Made by a program: the position numbers and the translations under genes. The notes under the pieces were generated by a model. That model made no database searches. It was not told the DNA's origin and was given only the letters and a program-made list of their open reading frames with translations. From the NCBI GenBank assembly GCA_025965195.1, contig JAOPXK010000047.1, positions 1 through 33,258 of the forward strand: a stretch of DNA of 33,258 bases, read 5' to 3'. Below, piece after piece: positions 1 through 7,258 of this stretch. This DNA is from Marmoricola sp. Lineage in GTDB: Bacteria > Actinomycetota > Actinomycetes > Propionibacteriales > Nocardioidaceae. Position 1 is the first letter of the stretch, and every line of letters begins with the position of its first letter.

Positions 1-1220
1 GCCGCCGCCTGTCCGGGCACGGAGACGAGCACGGTGTCGAAGAAGTCGTCGTGCACGACCTCGATCCCCTTGCTGCGCAGGGCTTCGGCGATCGCCAGGG
101 CATGCAGGTGCGCGGACCGGGCGATCGAACGAAGGCCGTCAGGGCCGTGGTAGACCGTGTACATCGCAGCGACCACGGCGAGCAGCACCTGGGCCGTGCA
201 GATGTTCGACGTCGCCTTGTCGCGGCGAATGTGCTGCTCGCGAGTCTGCAGCGAGAGCCGGTACGCCGGTCGTCCCGCCGAGTCCACGGAGACCCCGACG
301 AGCCGACCGGGTAGGTGCCGTTCGAGGCCGGCGCGAACGGACATGAAGCCGGCGTGCGGGCCACCGTAGAAGAGAGGTACGCCGAACCGCTGTGATGAGC
401 CCACCGCAACGTCGGCACCGAGCGTGCCGGGGGCCTCGAGCAGGGTGAGCGCAAGCAGGTCGGCCGCGATCACCGCGAGCGCTCCGCGCGCATGTGCCTC
501 GTCGATGACCGCACGCGGGTCGAAGATCCGCCCGGACGCACCGGGGTACTGCACCAGGACGCCGGAGAGCTCGCCATCGGGCAGTCCCGCCGTCAGGTCG
601 GCGACCACCACCGGGATCCCCATCGCGGCCGCCCGGGTGCGGACCACGTCAATCGTCTGCGGGAGCGCGTCGGAGTCGACCACGAACGGGCCTGAAGCCT
701 TGGCGTTGGCCCGGCGTACCAGCGTCATCGCCTCCGCAGCGGCCGTGCCCTCATCGAGCAGGGAGGCGTTCGCAGTCGGCAGCCCGGTGAGATCCGCGAC
801 CATCGTCTGGAAGTTGAGCAGCGCCTCGAGCCGGCCCTGGCTGATCTCCGGCTGGTAGGGCGTGTAGGCGGTGTACCAGGACGGGTCCTCGAGCACGTTG
901 CGACGGATCACGGCCGGCGTGATCGTGCCGTGGTAGCCCAGCCCGATCATCGGAGCGAGCGGGTTGTTCATCGCCGCAAGGGCGCGCAGCTCGCGTGCGG
1001 CGAGGGTCTCGGAGGCCGCGGGCGGGAGGTCGAGCGCGTCGGCGACCTTGATCCGTCCGGGGACGGCGGCCTCCATCAACGCGTCGAGCGAGTCGAAGCC
1101 AACGGCCTTGAGCATCGAGGCGACCTGGTTGTCGTCGGGCCCGATGTGGCGGTCGGTGAAGGCACGAGCCCCACCCAGGTTGGCCAGGGAAAGCGAGTCG
1201 AGCGTGACGCGGTCTGACAT
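1..1220 (-). CDS. gcvP: Glycine dehydrogenase (decarboxylating), P-protein of the glycine cleavage system; N-terminal part
   Basis: The P-protein is PLP-dependent: it decarboxylates glycine and passes the aminomethyl group to lipoyl-GcvH. The frame opens with ATG at 1220 (GGGAG four bases upstream) and runs off the left edge, leaving 406 residues of a family that is usually about 950 long. Family signatures seen include RHIGPDD near residue 24, [33 protein letters not shown] and [12 protein letters not shown]. The PLP lysine lies in the missing C-terminal half. The gene sits behind a glycine riboswitch, so glycine probably induces it. Its partner gcvH is 3 kb upstream on the same strand; gcvT is not in the window. 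The identification is secure; only completeness is unknown. Confidence 0.96.
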   Translation of the reverse strand, partial: MSDRVTLDSLSLANLGGARAFTDRHIGPDDNQVASMLKAVGFDSLDALMEAAVPGRIKVADALDLPPAASETLAARELRALAAMNNPLAPMIGLGYHGTITPAVIRRNVLEDPSWYTAYTPYQPEISQGRLEALLNFQTMVADLTGLPTANASLLDEGTAAAEAMTLVRRANAKASGPFVVDSDALPQTIDVVRTRAAAMGIPVVVADLTAGLPDGELSGVLVQYPGASGRIFDPRAVIDEAHARGALAVIAADLLALTLLEAPGTLGADVAVGSSQRFGVPLFYGGPHAGFMSVRAGLERHLPGRLVGVSVDSAGRPAYRLSLQTREQHIRRDKATSNICTAQVLLAVVAAMYTVYHGPDGLRSIARSAHLHALAIAEALRSKGIEVVHDDFFDTVLVSVPGQAA

Positions 1221-1236
1221 GAGGCTCCCAAATGCT

Positions 1237-1261
1237 CAGGCAACTGCCGGGGTCCCGGCAG
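1237..1261 (-). promoter_or_regulatory. Probable expression platform of the glycine riboswitch
   Basis: Between aptamer and gcvP start lies a 7-bp hairpin (arms 1244-1250 and 1255-1261, loop GGTC on the plus strand). The nine bases 1237-1245 are a perfect reverse complement of 1309-1317 inside the aptamer 3' core. The two pairings cannot coexist, so ligand binding should free this segment, which ends about 16 bases before the ATG. There is no U-tract, which suggests translational rather than terminator control. This is inference from complementarity. Confidence 0.55.
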
Positions 1262-1299
1262 CGGGTCGCCTCCCCCTCTGTTGAGCCATCGCGAGCCTG

Positions 1300-1412
1300 G
1301 CTCTCCAGAGTTGCCTGTCCCGCGCGGTCCTTGCGCCTGAGAGGTTCCGGGGAGGGGTTGCCCCTTCGGCGCTCCGCATCGACGTACGTCGCCGGAGACT
1401 CTCCCGCGCGGT
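1300..1412 (-). promoter_or_regulatory. Glycine riboswitch aptamer upstream of gcvP
   Basis: On the minus strand the leader shows the glycine-aptamer core in order: GGGAGAG at 1400-1406, GCCGAAGGGGCAA, CTCTCAGGCGCAAGGACCG, GGACAGGCAACTC and CTCTGGAGAG (1301-1310). This is one complete aptamer. No second GCCGAAGG-type core is visible before the start codon, so it looks like a singlet, perhaps with a degenerate 'ghost' stem after it. Position 5' of gcvP fits the known role of turning on glycine catabolism when glycine is high. Confidence 0.93.
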
Positions 1413-1420
1413 GTGTCAGC

Positions 1421-1426
1421 AACCTA
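1421..1426 (-). promoter_or_regulatory. Putative -10 box (TAGGTT) for the gcvP riboswitch transcript
   Basis: TAGGTT on the minus strand lies about 7 bases before the first bases of the riboswitch stem, so the transcript would begin almost at the aptamer. The same TAGGTTG string recurs before garA and gcvH. No good -35 is visible; the -35 position falls inside the upstream terminator stem. Confidence 0.45.
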
Positions 1427-1467
1427 AAAATACCAGCCCCGGTCACCGCCTGAAGCGGAGCCGGGGC
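1426..1467 (-). terminator. Rho-independent terminator after the Rv1830-type merR gene
   Basis: Just past the merR stop, the minus strand folds into a GC-rich stem (GCCCCGG/CCGGGGC, 1461-1467 with 1436-1442). An inner CCGC/GCGG stem closes a TTCAG loop. The tract TGGTATTTTT follows. It separates the merR unit from the riboswitch-controlled gcvP unit. Confidence 0.75.
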
Positions 1468-1479
1468 CGATGGCCGAAA

Positions 1480-2109
1480 TCAGCCTGCCTGGCGCGCCTT
1501 GCGACGGGCCGCGAGCTCGTCCTGCGCGTGGGTGTCGATGTCCTCTGCGGTGCGTTCGGACGGCAGCTCGGCAAGCGAGCCCTCGATCTCGCGCCAGACC
1601 CCACCGATCGCGATGCCGAAGACGCCCTGGCCACCTTGGAGCAGGTCGATGACCTCGTCGTTGCTGGTGCACTCGTAGACGCTGGCGCCGTCGCTCATCA
1701 GCGTCACCCGGGTCAGGTCGTCGGTGCCGCGGGCACGCAGGTGGGCGACCGCCGTCCGGATCTGCTGCAGCGAGATGCCGGCGTCGAGGAGTCGCTTGAT
1801 CACCTTGAGGATCAAGATGTCGCGGAAGCTGTAGAGGCGCTGGGTGCCGGAGCCGGTCGCGCCACGAACGGTCGGCTCGACGAGGCCGGTGCGTGCCCAG
1901 TAGTCGAGCTGTCGGTAGGTGATCCCAGCGGCGCTGCACGCCGTCGGTCCGCGGTAACCAGCGTCGTTGGGAAGCGTCGAGACGTCGTCATCGAAGAGCA
2001 GGCCCTGCTCGTTGGCTGCCCTCGCCGCCTCACGTGCCTGCTCGTCGTGCTCGGCCGTACTTGAAACGACACCGCCACTGCTGCCGATGTCACTGCCGTT
2101 CGTGCCCAT
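1480..2109 (-). CDS. MerR-family regulator, Rv1830/McdR type
   Basis: 209-residue MerR-type DNA-binding protein. The N-terminal 50 residues are polar and low-complexity. The winged helix-turn-helix follows with ACSAAGITYRQLDYWARTGL, then SGTQRLYSFRDIL and the GISLQQIR helix. The C-terminal part has the conserved YECTS and DLLQGGQGVFGIA strings of this subfamily. Mycobacterial Rv1830 (McdR) occupies the same place next to gcvB and is linked to cell-division control. ATG at 2109 is chosen over GTG at 2112 because GGAGG then stands five bases before the codon. The gene is preceded by two inverted repeats and ends in a strong terminator. The molecular effector is unknown. Confidence 0.88.
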   Translation of the reverse strand: MGTNGSDIGSSGGVVSSTAEHDEQAREAARAANEQGLLFDDDVSTLPNDAGYRGPTACSAAGITYRQLDYWARTGLVEPTVRGATGSGTQRLYSFRDILILKVIKRLLDAGISLQQIRTAVAHLRARGTDDLTRVTLMSDGASVYECTSNDEVIDLLQGGQGVFGIAIGGVWREIEGSLAELPSERTAEDIDTHAQDELAARRKARQAG

Positions 2110-2215
2110 CACGACCTCCGAAGTCTCTCTTCATGAATGTAACCCGGGGAAAGGACGGGTGCGACCTCTGCGAGGCACAAATCGCATCCGTGGAGTTACA
2201 ACGAAGACATGGAGA

Positions 2216-2244
2216 AGGTAAACCTCAGGTTGAGGGTCGGTCAA
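2216..2244 (-). promoter_or_regulatory. Putative MerR-type promoter: inverted repeat in the -35/-10 spacer
   Basis: On the minus strand TTGACC (2239-2244) and TTACCT (2216-2221) are 17 bases apart. The spacer contains the perfect repeat CCTCA-ACC-TGAGG (2223-2235). Operators inside the spacer are the classic MerR-family arrangement, although those usually have 19-20 bp spacers. It would drive the Rv1830-type merR gene. Confidence 0.45.
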
Positions 2245-2267
2245 AGACCACTGCGGCGTGTCGCGCA

Positions 2268-2290
2268 AACCTTCAAGTAGAACTTGAGGG
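2268..2290. promoter_or_regulatory. Inverted repeat, candidate MerR-family operator
   Basis: Nine-base arms (2270-2278 and 2282-2290) around AGA pair with one mismatch: CCTTCAAGT / ACTTGAGGG. The half-site CCTCAAGT resembles known MerR-family sites such as the SoxR box. The 10-mer AACCTTCAAG at 2268-2277 recurs exactly at 4143-4152 before garA. Confidence 0.45.
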
Positions 2291-2307
2291 TGAGGCGGGG
2301 GCGGCGG

Positions 2308-2775
2308 TCATTCTCCTTCGAAATCCTCGGGAGAGACCTGGTCGAGGAACTCGCGGAACTTCTCCACCTCGTCCTCCTGCTCATCGGGTACGGCGATGCC
2401 GTTCTCGGCAAGAAGCTGCTCACTGCAGACGATCTTGGCGCCCATCCGGAGGGCGAGGGCGATCGAGTCGGACGGACGGGCACTGATCTCGACTCCGGAC
2501 GCCAGCGCGAGCGTCGCATAGAAGACGCCGTCCTTGACCTCGGTGATCCGGATCTCGGAGATCTCGTTCCCGGTCGCCTCGAGCACATCCTTGAGCAGGT
2601 CATGGGTCAGTGGACGCGGCGGCACCACGCCCTGCTGCGCGAACGCAATGGCGGTGGCCTCGACCGCACCGATCCAGATGGGGAGATAGCGCTCCCCCAT
2701 CGACTCGCGCAGCAGCACGATGGGCTGGTTGGAGGGCATCTCGACCCTCACCCCGACTACCTCTACCTCTGGCAC
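2308..2775 (-). CDS. DUF151 / bifunctional nuclease (BFN) domain protein, Rv1829 type
   Basis: 155-residue single-domain protein. Family landmarks are VGVRVEMPSNQPIVLLRE, YLPIWIGAVEA, PPRPLTHDL, ISARPSDSIALALR and the acidic tail DEVEKFREFLDQVSPEDF. Homologues include plant BBD nucleases and TM0160; the bacterial role is unsettled. GTG at 2775 starts the protein where the family begins (PEVEVVG). The frame is open further upstream, but that extension is unlike homologues. TAGGGT at 2783-2788 stands seven bases before this GTG, so it may be transcribed leaderless. It sits between two MerR genes, as in mycobacteria. Confidence 0.88.
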   Translation of the reverse strand: MPEVEVVGVRVEMPSNQPIVLLRESMGERYLPIWIGAVEATAIAFAQQGVVPPRPLTHDLLKDVLEATGNEISEIRITEVKDGVFYATLALASGVEISARPSDSIALALRMGAKIVCSEQLLAENGIAVPDEQEDEVEKFREFLDQVSPEDFEGE

Positions 2776-2837
2776 ATCACAAACCCTACTCGGCCCTACT
2801 CCGGCCCTGCTCCAGGCAGGTGCGCCGTCCGTGCGGA

Positions 2838-3575
2838 TCAACGCAGCGAGCGCAGCCCGGACTTGACCAGGGCCGCATGCAGCCGCACCGAGAGCGCAGC
2901 CATCTCCTCGATCGCCTGGGCGGCGCGGCCTTCGGCACCGTCCTCACGACTGCGTCGGATCGGGGTCGCGATCTGTTCGATCAGCCCGACCTCCCGGTCG
3001 GCAGCCGTCTTGAACGCACGCAGATGCCGCGGCTCGAGACCGAAGGCAGCGAGGCCGCCTGCGGCCTGGGCGATGACCAGGGCGTCGCCGTCGTAGTGCC
3101 TCGCGCCGGCCCGAAGCTTGATCAGCCCGTAGGTCTCGAGCTGGTCGAGGATCTCCTCGCTGATCCCCGCGGTCTTGATCAGCTCGCGTCGGGAGATCCG
3201 CAGATCGGTGCGCTCGGAGCGGAACATCTCCGCGCCAGGTGTGCCGTCGGCGCCGAAGGCAACGCGGGGCACGGTCGGCTGGCTGTTGCTCACCGGTGGC
3301 TCGAGGCCGCGGTCGATCGCGTCGAGGTGCTCGCGAATGACCTTCAGTGGCAAGTAGTGCTCGCGCTGCATCCTGATGATGTAGCGCAGCCGCTCCATGT
3401 CGTCCACGGAGTACTTGCGGTAGCCCGACGGCGTCCGCTCCGGCTCGACGAGTCCCTCCGCTTCGAGGAAGCGGATCTTCGACTCCTTGATGTCCTCGTC
3501 GGGAAACTCCGCCTTGAGGTCGGCGAGTGCCTGCCCGATCGTCAGGCGTGCGCGGGACGCCGCTGACTGGCGCAC
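2838..3575 (-). CDS. ftsR: MerR-family regulator FtsR (Rv1828 type)
   Basis: 245-residue regulator. The N-terminal winged HTH (residues about 9-77) contains LTIGQALADLKAEF, SKIRFLEAEGLVEPERTPSG and YRKYS. The second half has a further HTH-like stretch (ISRRELIKTAGISEEILDQL) and a helical tail. Corynebacterium FtsR, the orthologue of Rv1828, is reported to activate ftsZ; that function is transferred here by orthology and synteny. GTG at 3575 follows the garA stop by one base, so translation is probably coupled. It is a candidate binder of the inverted repeats near 2280 and 4155. Confidence 0.87.
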   Translation of the reverse strand: MRQSAASRARLTIGQALADLKAEFPDEDIKESKIRFLEAEGLVEPERTPSGYRKYSVDDMERLRYIIRMQREHYLPLKVIREHLDAIDRGLEPPVSNSQPTVPRVAFGADGTPGAEMFRSERTDLRISRRELIKTAGISEEILDQLETYGLIKLRAGARHYDGDALVIAQAAGGLAAFGLEPRHLRAFKTAADREVGLIEQIATPIRRSREDGAEGRAAQAIEEMAALSVRLHAALVKSGLRSLR

Positions 3576-3576
3576 G

Positions 3577-4095
3577 TCATCGCGCCGTAGCGTCGCTTGC
3601 GAAGTACATCAGCCGGAACTTGCCGATCCGGACTTCGTCGCCGTTGGCGAGCGCGACCTCGTCGATGCGGTCGCGGTTGACGTAGGTGCCGTTGAGGCTG
3701 CCGACGTCGTGGACCGTGTAGCCGTCCGCACTGCGCCGCAGCTCGACGTGCCGGCGCGAGACCGTGATGTCGTCGAGGAAGATGTCGCTCTCCGGATGGC
3801 GCCCCGCGGTCACCACATCGGTGTCGAGCAGGAACCTGCTGCCGGCCCCGGGACCGCGTTGTACGACGAGCAGGGCGCTGCCTGACGGAAGGGCGTCAAC
3901 GGCTGCCGCGTCCGCATCGTTGAGGGCGGCACGTTCCTCGCCGTCGGCGGCCTTGGCAGGCGCACCGAAGGTGATCGTTGCCGTGGTCTCTTCGGGCTTC
4001 AGCTCGGCGGAGGCGTCGCCCAGCGGCCGACCGCAGTTCGAACAGAACCGCGCGTCATCGGCATTCTCGCTCCCGCATTGCGAGCAGTACGGCAT
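3577..4095 (-). CDS. garA: FHA-domain metabolic regulator GarA/OdhI with N-terminal zinc ribbon
   Basis: 172 residues. GarA/OdhI binds and inhibits 2-oxoglutarate dehydrogenase and glutamate dehydrogenase; phosphorylation of a threonine motif by Ser/Thr kinases makes it fold on itself and releases its targets. The FHA domain spans about 74-165, with GR at 98-99, SRRH at 113-116 and NGT at 135-137. The phospho-site is EETTAT (35-40), matching the mycobacterial ETTS motif. Unlike mycobacterial GarA, it begins with a CxxC-x11-CxxC zinc ribbon (Cys 4, 7, 18, 21). The start has GGAGG nine bases upstream. A TAGGTT promoter and a MerR-like repeat precede it. Confidence 0.9.
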   Translation of the reverse strand: MPYCSQCGSENADDARFCSNCGRPLGDASAELKPEETTATITFGAPAKAADGEERAALNDADAAAVDALPSGSALLVVQRGPGAGSRFLLDTDVVTAGRHPESDIFLDDITVSRRHVELRRSADGYTVHDVGSLNGTYVNRDRIDEVALANGDEVRIGKFRLMYFASDATAR

Positions 4096-4142
4096 GTTCG
4101 TCGACCTCCCAGGTCACCCTGTGTGGACCCCGCTCCCACAGC

Positions 4143-4166
4143 AACCTTCAAGCGTCACTGGAGGTT
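4143..4166. promoter_or_regulatory. Imperfect inverted repeat before garA, candidate MerR operator
   Basis: AACCTTCAAG (4143-4152) faces TGGAGGTT (4159-4166); outer arms AACCT/AGGTT are perfect. The first ten bases equal those at 2268-2277. It lies downstream of the putative garA -10, where a bound protein would more likely repress. Confidence 0.4.
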
Positions 4167-4181
4167 CACGGTTGTCCCGCC

Positions 4182-4209
4182 AACCTACCAGCGAAGCTCA
4201 GGCAGACAA
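4182..4209 (-). promoter_or_regulatory. Putative garA promoter
   Basis: On the minus strand TTGTCT (4204-4209) and TAGGTT (4182-4187) are separated by 16 bases. This gives a start about 80 bases before the garA ATG. The -10 is the same string as before gcvP and gcvH. Confidence 0.45.
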
Positions 4210-4262
4210 ACCGTTTCGCACCGGACACAAGGCGATTCTCAGCTGCGGACGGCACCCGGGTG

Positions 4263-4649
4263 TCAGGACGAGACGGTCGCCTCGTAGGCGGCGGCGTCCA
4301 TCATGTCCGGCGTGGCAGCACCCTCGGCCGGCACGATCTCGAGCAGCCAGCCGGCGCCGTACGGGTCGGAGTTGACCAGCTCAGGAGTGGCGTCGAGGGA
4401 GTCGTTGCGGGCAACGATCTCACCGGCGATCGGGGCGTAGACGTCGCTGACCGACTTGGTCGACTCGAGCTCGCCCACTGCGGCACCGGCCGCGACCGTC
4501 TCGCCGACGTCGGGAAGCTGCACGTAGACGATGTCGCCGAGGGCGTCCTGCGCATAGTCGGTGATGCCGATCCGCACCGAACCGGCGTGCTCTCCGGGAT
4601 CGCGGACCCACTCGTGTTCGGCGGTGTACTTCAGGTCTTCGGGAAACAC
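4263..4649 (-). CDS. gcvH: Glycine cleavage system H protein
   Basis: 128-residue lipoyl carrier that shuttles the aminomethyl intermediate from GcvP to GcvT. The family string LKYTAEHEWV is at the N-terminus. The lipoylated lysine is K65 in ELESTKSVSD, followed by GEIVARN, NSDPYGAGW and a terminal helix. GTG at 4649 is preferred to the in-frame ATG at 4673. AGGAG lies four bases before it, and the product then has the usual family length. A TAGGTT box is 45 bases upstream. The gene follows the DUF881 gene on the same strand, as Rv1826 does. Confidence 0.95.
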   Translation of the reverse strand: MFPEDLKYTAEHEWVRDPGEHAGSVRIGITDYAQDALGDIVYVQLPDVGETVAAGAAVGELESTKSVSDVYAPIAGEIVARNDSLDATPELVNSDPYGAGWLLEIVPAEGAATPDMMDAAAYEATVSS

Positions 4650-4693
4650 GGCTCTCCTGGGGCTGCTGGGCACGGGGTTCGGCTGTGCTGGTC

Positions 4694-4699
4694 AACCTA
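4694..4699 (-). promoter_or_regulatory. Putative -10 box (TAGGTT) for gcvH
   Basis: GGGTAGGTTG on the minus strand lies between the DUF881 stop and the gcvH GTG and repeats the garA and gcvP -10 strings. No clear -35 is visible, so gcvH may also be read from the upstream operon. Confidence 0.35.
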
Positions 4700-4721
4700 C
4701 CCAGCCGAGCTTCCGAGCAGA

Positions 4722-5492
4722 TTACTGGACGGTGTGGGCGTACTGCGGAGCGACCGGCGTCCGGACCACGGTGATGCCGACCTTGTCGAGGCGCTTGTCG
4801 GAGACCTTGACCCCGCCGCCGAGCGACTGGATCTCGTCGTTGAACCCCCCGGTGAAGTCCAGCGCCTTGTCCAACGTCTCGGGATCGCCGATCGCGTCGA
4901 TGCTGTACGGCGAGTTGAGCAGCTTGCCGTCGACGATGATGCCGCCGCCCGAGCCGTCCTCGAACGACGTCTGGGCGATCACCCGGACCGAGTCGTTGAT
5001 CTCCATCGCCTCGGCGCCGGCGTCGCGGAGCTCCTCGATGCCGTCGAGCAGGCTGTTGATCGTCAGCATGTGCCCGGGGTCGGTGATCGTGATCCGGATG
5101 CCCGGGCCAGTGGTCGGGATCGTGCCGGCGAGGATGCCGAGCGTGGTGACTTCCTTCTGGGCCTGCGCCAGGGCCGCCGTACGCTTCTCGGAGTTGTTCT
5201 GCAGCGAGCTCCTGGTCCGCTCGAGGCTGTTGATGTCGTTCTCGGCGCGCCGCGATGCGGCCGACAGTCCGTTCAGGGCCTGGATCAGCTCGTCCTGACG
5301 GAGGCCGGCGTAGGTGTCATCGGAACCGGTCTCGCGAGCCTGCAGAACCATCGCGAAACCCAGCACGGCAAGGAGGATCGCAACCACGGTCTGCCCACGC
5401 GAGGGCTTGAAGACGGACGCACGCAGTCTGTCCCGGCCGGTCGCCTCCGGAGGCTCAGCCGACTCGGGGTACTCGCTGTCGCGCTCGCTCAT
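4722..5492 (-). CDS. DUF881 membrane-anchored protein (Rv1825 type)
   Basis: 256 residues. A charged N-terminus precedes one transmembrane helix (about 34-51), then a heptad-like region (60-115, probable coiled coil). The extracytoplasmic DUF881 domain has TTGPGIRITITDPG, GIEELRDAGAEAMEINDSVRV and SPYSIDAIGDPETL. Its function is unknown; DUF881 proteins are found in Firmicutes and Actinobacteria near division or envelope genes. The ATG overlaps the sbp stop by 4 bases, so both are translated together. This is the second of two DUF881 paralogues flanking sbp. Confidence 0.87.
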   Translation of the reverse strand: MSERDSEYPESAEPPEATGRDRLRASVFKPSRGQTVVAILLAVLGFAMVLQARETGSDDTYAGLRQDELIQALNGLSAASRRAENDINSLERTRSSLQNNSEKRTAALAQAQKEVTTLGILAGTIPTTGPGIRITITDPGHMLTINSLLDGIEELRDAGAEAMEINDSVRVIAQTSFEDGSGGGIIVDGKLLNSPYSIDAIGDPETLDKALDFTGGFNDEIQSLGGGVKVSDKRLDKVGITVVRTPVAPQYAHTVQ

Positions 5493-5821
5493 GCGTGGAA
5501 GATGTGACGGCGGATCGCGGCCACGTTGGAGAAGATCCGGATCCCGAGCACGACCACGACGCCCGTCGACAGCTGCGCACCGACGCCGAGCTTGTCACCC
5601 ATGAACACGATCATCGCGGCGATCAGGACGTTGCTGATGAACGAGACGACGAAGACCTTGTCGTCGAAGATCCCGTCGAGGAAGGCCCGGAGCGCACCGA
5701 AGACGGCATCGAGCGCGGCGACGACCGCGATGGGGAGGTAGGGCTCCATCGAGAGGGGTACGTCGGGCTTGAAGATCAGGCCCAGCACGACTCCGACGAC
5801 GAGCCCGAGAAACGCGATCAC
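5489..5821 (-). CDS. Small basic protein Sbp, DUF1290 integral membrane protein (Rv1824 type)
   Basis: 110-residue hydrophobic protein with three predicted membrane segments: IAFLGLVVGVVLGLIF, PIAVVAALDAVFGALRAFL and VSFISNVLIAAMIVFMG plus a following hydrophobic stretch. It ends in RRHIFHA. DUF1290 proteins have no firm function. GTG at 5821 is chosen because GGAGG stands six bases upstream, it overlaps the preceding stop as GTGA, and the longer frame has a non-homologous arginine-rich lead. It is coupled on both sides to DUF881 genes by 4-base overlaps, implying a stoichiometric complex. Confidence 0.87.
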   Translation of the reverse strand: MIAFLGLVVGVVLGLIFKPDVPLSMEPYLPIAVVAALDAVFGALRAFLDGIFDDKVFVVSFISNVLIAAMIVFMGDKLGVGAQLSTGVVVVLGIRIFSNVAAIRRHIFHA

Positions 5822-6657
5822 TGAGTGCCTCCCGCGGCCTTGGCGGCGTACCGCAGGGTCACGGCGCCCGATGCCGGCAACGTCATCGACTTGTCCGTGA
5901 CCATGTTGAACTCCAGATGGATCTTCTGCTGCAGATCCAACCACGCCTGACCACTCGAGGTGTTGGAGAATCGCGCCGCGAGCGTGTTGGGATCGCCGAT
6001 CGCCATCACTGTGTAGGGCCGGCGGAGGGAGGTGAAGTTGACCGTGATCGCGTCACCCGCGTGCCTGATCGCCGACAGGTTCGTGAGCCGCTCGCCGTTG
6101 ATCGACATCGCCTCGGCACCCGCCTGCCACAGGCCGTTGGCGAGCTTCTGCAGGTCGCTGTCGAGCACTCGGTCGCGCGGGTTCTGGTCCGCGTCAGCCG
6201 CATCGTCGACCGTGACCCGGACTCCTGGACCACGCACCTTCGAGGCTCCTGCCCGGATCGAGAGCAGCTTGATCTGACTGAGCAGGCCACTGGAGCTCTT
6301 GTCGTTGTTGAGCAGAGCCGCCTCCAGTCGGTTGGTCTCCAGGGTCAGGTTCGCGACTCGTCGCTGATCGCTCGCGACACTGGCCTTGCGATTGTTGATC
6401 TGACTGACGAGGTCGTTGCGCTCCTTCTCGTCGGTGCCAGCGTTGCGTGAGGTCTGGACGGCGGCCGTGATCACCAGCAGTGCGAACGCGGCGATGATCA
6501 CGGCGCCGACGAGGCCGATGGGTTTGCGGGGAGCCGGATCCTGACCCGTCGTACGACGCTTGGCGGCGACGTGCTCGTAGTCCTCATCCAGCGTGTGGGT
6601 GGTGAGGTACGGGAGCAGGCCCATGGTGACCTGCGGCGGGAGCTGCTTATCCGCCAT
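5818..6657 (-). CDS. DUF881 membrane-anchored protein (Rv1823 type)
   Basis: 279 residues. The N-terminus is cytoplasmic (about 46 residues, with MGLLPYLTTHTLDEDY). One transmembrane helix spans 47-67, followed by a probable coiled coil (75-120) and the external DUF881 domain (RGPGVRVTVDD, NGLWQAGAEAMSINGERL, RPYTVMAIGDPNTL). The ATG lies inside the 3' end of the phosphatidyltransferase gene (11-base overlap), and its stop overlaps the sbp start. Function is unknown. It is paralogous to the DUF881 protein at 4722-5492, which suggests a heteromeric assembly. Confidence 0.87.
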   Translation of the reverse strand: MADKQLPPQVTMGLLPYLTTHTLDEDYEHVAAKRRTTGQDPAPRKPIGLVGAVIIAAFALLVITAAVQTSRNAGTDEKERNDLVSQINNRKASVASDQRRVANLTLETNRLEAALLNNDKSSSGLLSQIKLLSIRAGASKVRGPGVRVTVDDAADADQNPRDRVLDSDLQKLANGLWQAGAEAMSINGERLTNLSAIRHAGDAITVNFTSLRRPYTVMAIGDPNTLAARFSNTSSGQAWLDLQQKIHLEFNMVTDKSMTLPASGAVTLRYAAKAAGGTQ

Positions 6658-7258
6658 CGAGGGTCGGAGCCCGTCGGTCGCGGTCGGCCAGCAGCTTGCG
6701 CACCTGCCACGCGTAGAGCAGTCCCGCCCACCAGTAGAGGCCCATCCCCCAGATCGCGAAGGCCCACCCGAAGACCTTGGCCAGGGTCGCGAACGAGCCG
6801 GTGCCGTCGCCCACGAACAGCAGCGGGAACGCGTAGAGGAGGTTGGCGGTGGCCGCCTTGCCGAGGAAGTGCACCGGCAGCGCGCTGTAGCCGCGGGTGC
6901 GCAGGAACGGCACGAGACACCACAGGAAGGCGTCGCGGGCGGGCAGCACGATCGCGACCCACCACGGGATGATGTCGCGGAACGCGAGTCCGATCACCAC
7001 AGCAAGGATGTAGAGCCGATCTGCGACCGGGTCGAGGATCTCGCCCAGCTTGGACATCTGGTTGAGACGGCGGGCCAGATAGCCGTCAAGCCAGTCGGTG
7101 ACCCCCGACAGCATCAGTACGACAAGGGCGATGACGTCGGCCTCGGGGCCCAGCACCAGCCACAGGAACAGCGGGATGCCGGCCAGTCGCAACATCGAGA
7201 CCAGATTGGGCAGCGTCCAGATCGCGGAGGGCGTCGCCACTGTGCCCTCTTCGCTCAC
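6647..7258 (-). CDS. CDP-alcohol phosphatidyltransferase (PgsA-like, Rv1822 type)
   Basis: 203-residue integral membrane enzyme that joins an alcohol such as glycerol-3-phosphate or inositol phosphate to CDP-diacylglycerol. The complete family signature Dx2DGx2ARx8Gx3Dx3D runs from D55 to D80. Several hydrophobic segments surround it. GTG at 7258 follows AGAGG at six to seven bases; the open frame extends to 7306, and a start at residue 7 is also possible. Synteny with mycobacterial pgsA2 suggests phosphatidylglycerophosphate or cardiolipin synthesis, but substrate cannot be read from sequence. It heads the DUF881-sbp-DUF881 unit. Confidence 0.86.
   Translation of the reverse strand: MSEEGTVATPSAIWTLPNLVSMLRLAGIPLFLWLVLGPEADVIALVVLMLSGVTDWLDGYLARRLNQMSKLGEILDPVADRLYILAVVIGLAFRDIIPWWVAIVLPARDAFLWCLVPFLRTRGYSALPVHFLGKAATANLLYAFPLLFVGDGTGSFATLAKVFGWAFAIWGMGLYWWAGLLYAWQVRKLLADRDRRAPTLDGG

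Noticed and set aside
1222-1299. A second glycine aptamer in tandem
   Set aside because: No GCCGAAGG-like or CTCTGGAGA-like core is present there; only the hairpin and switch segment are visible.
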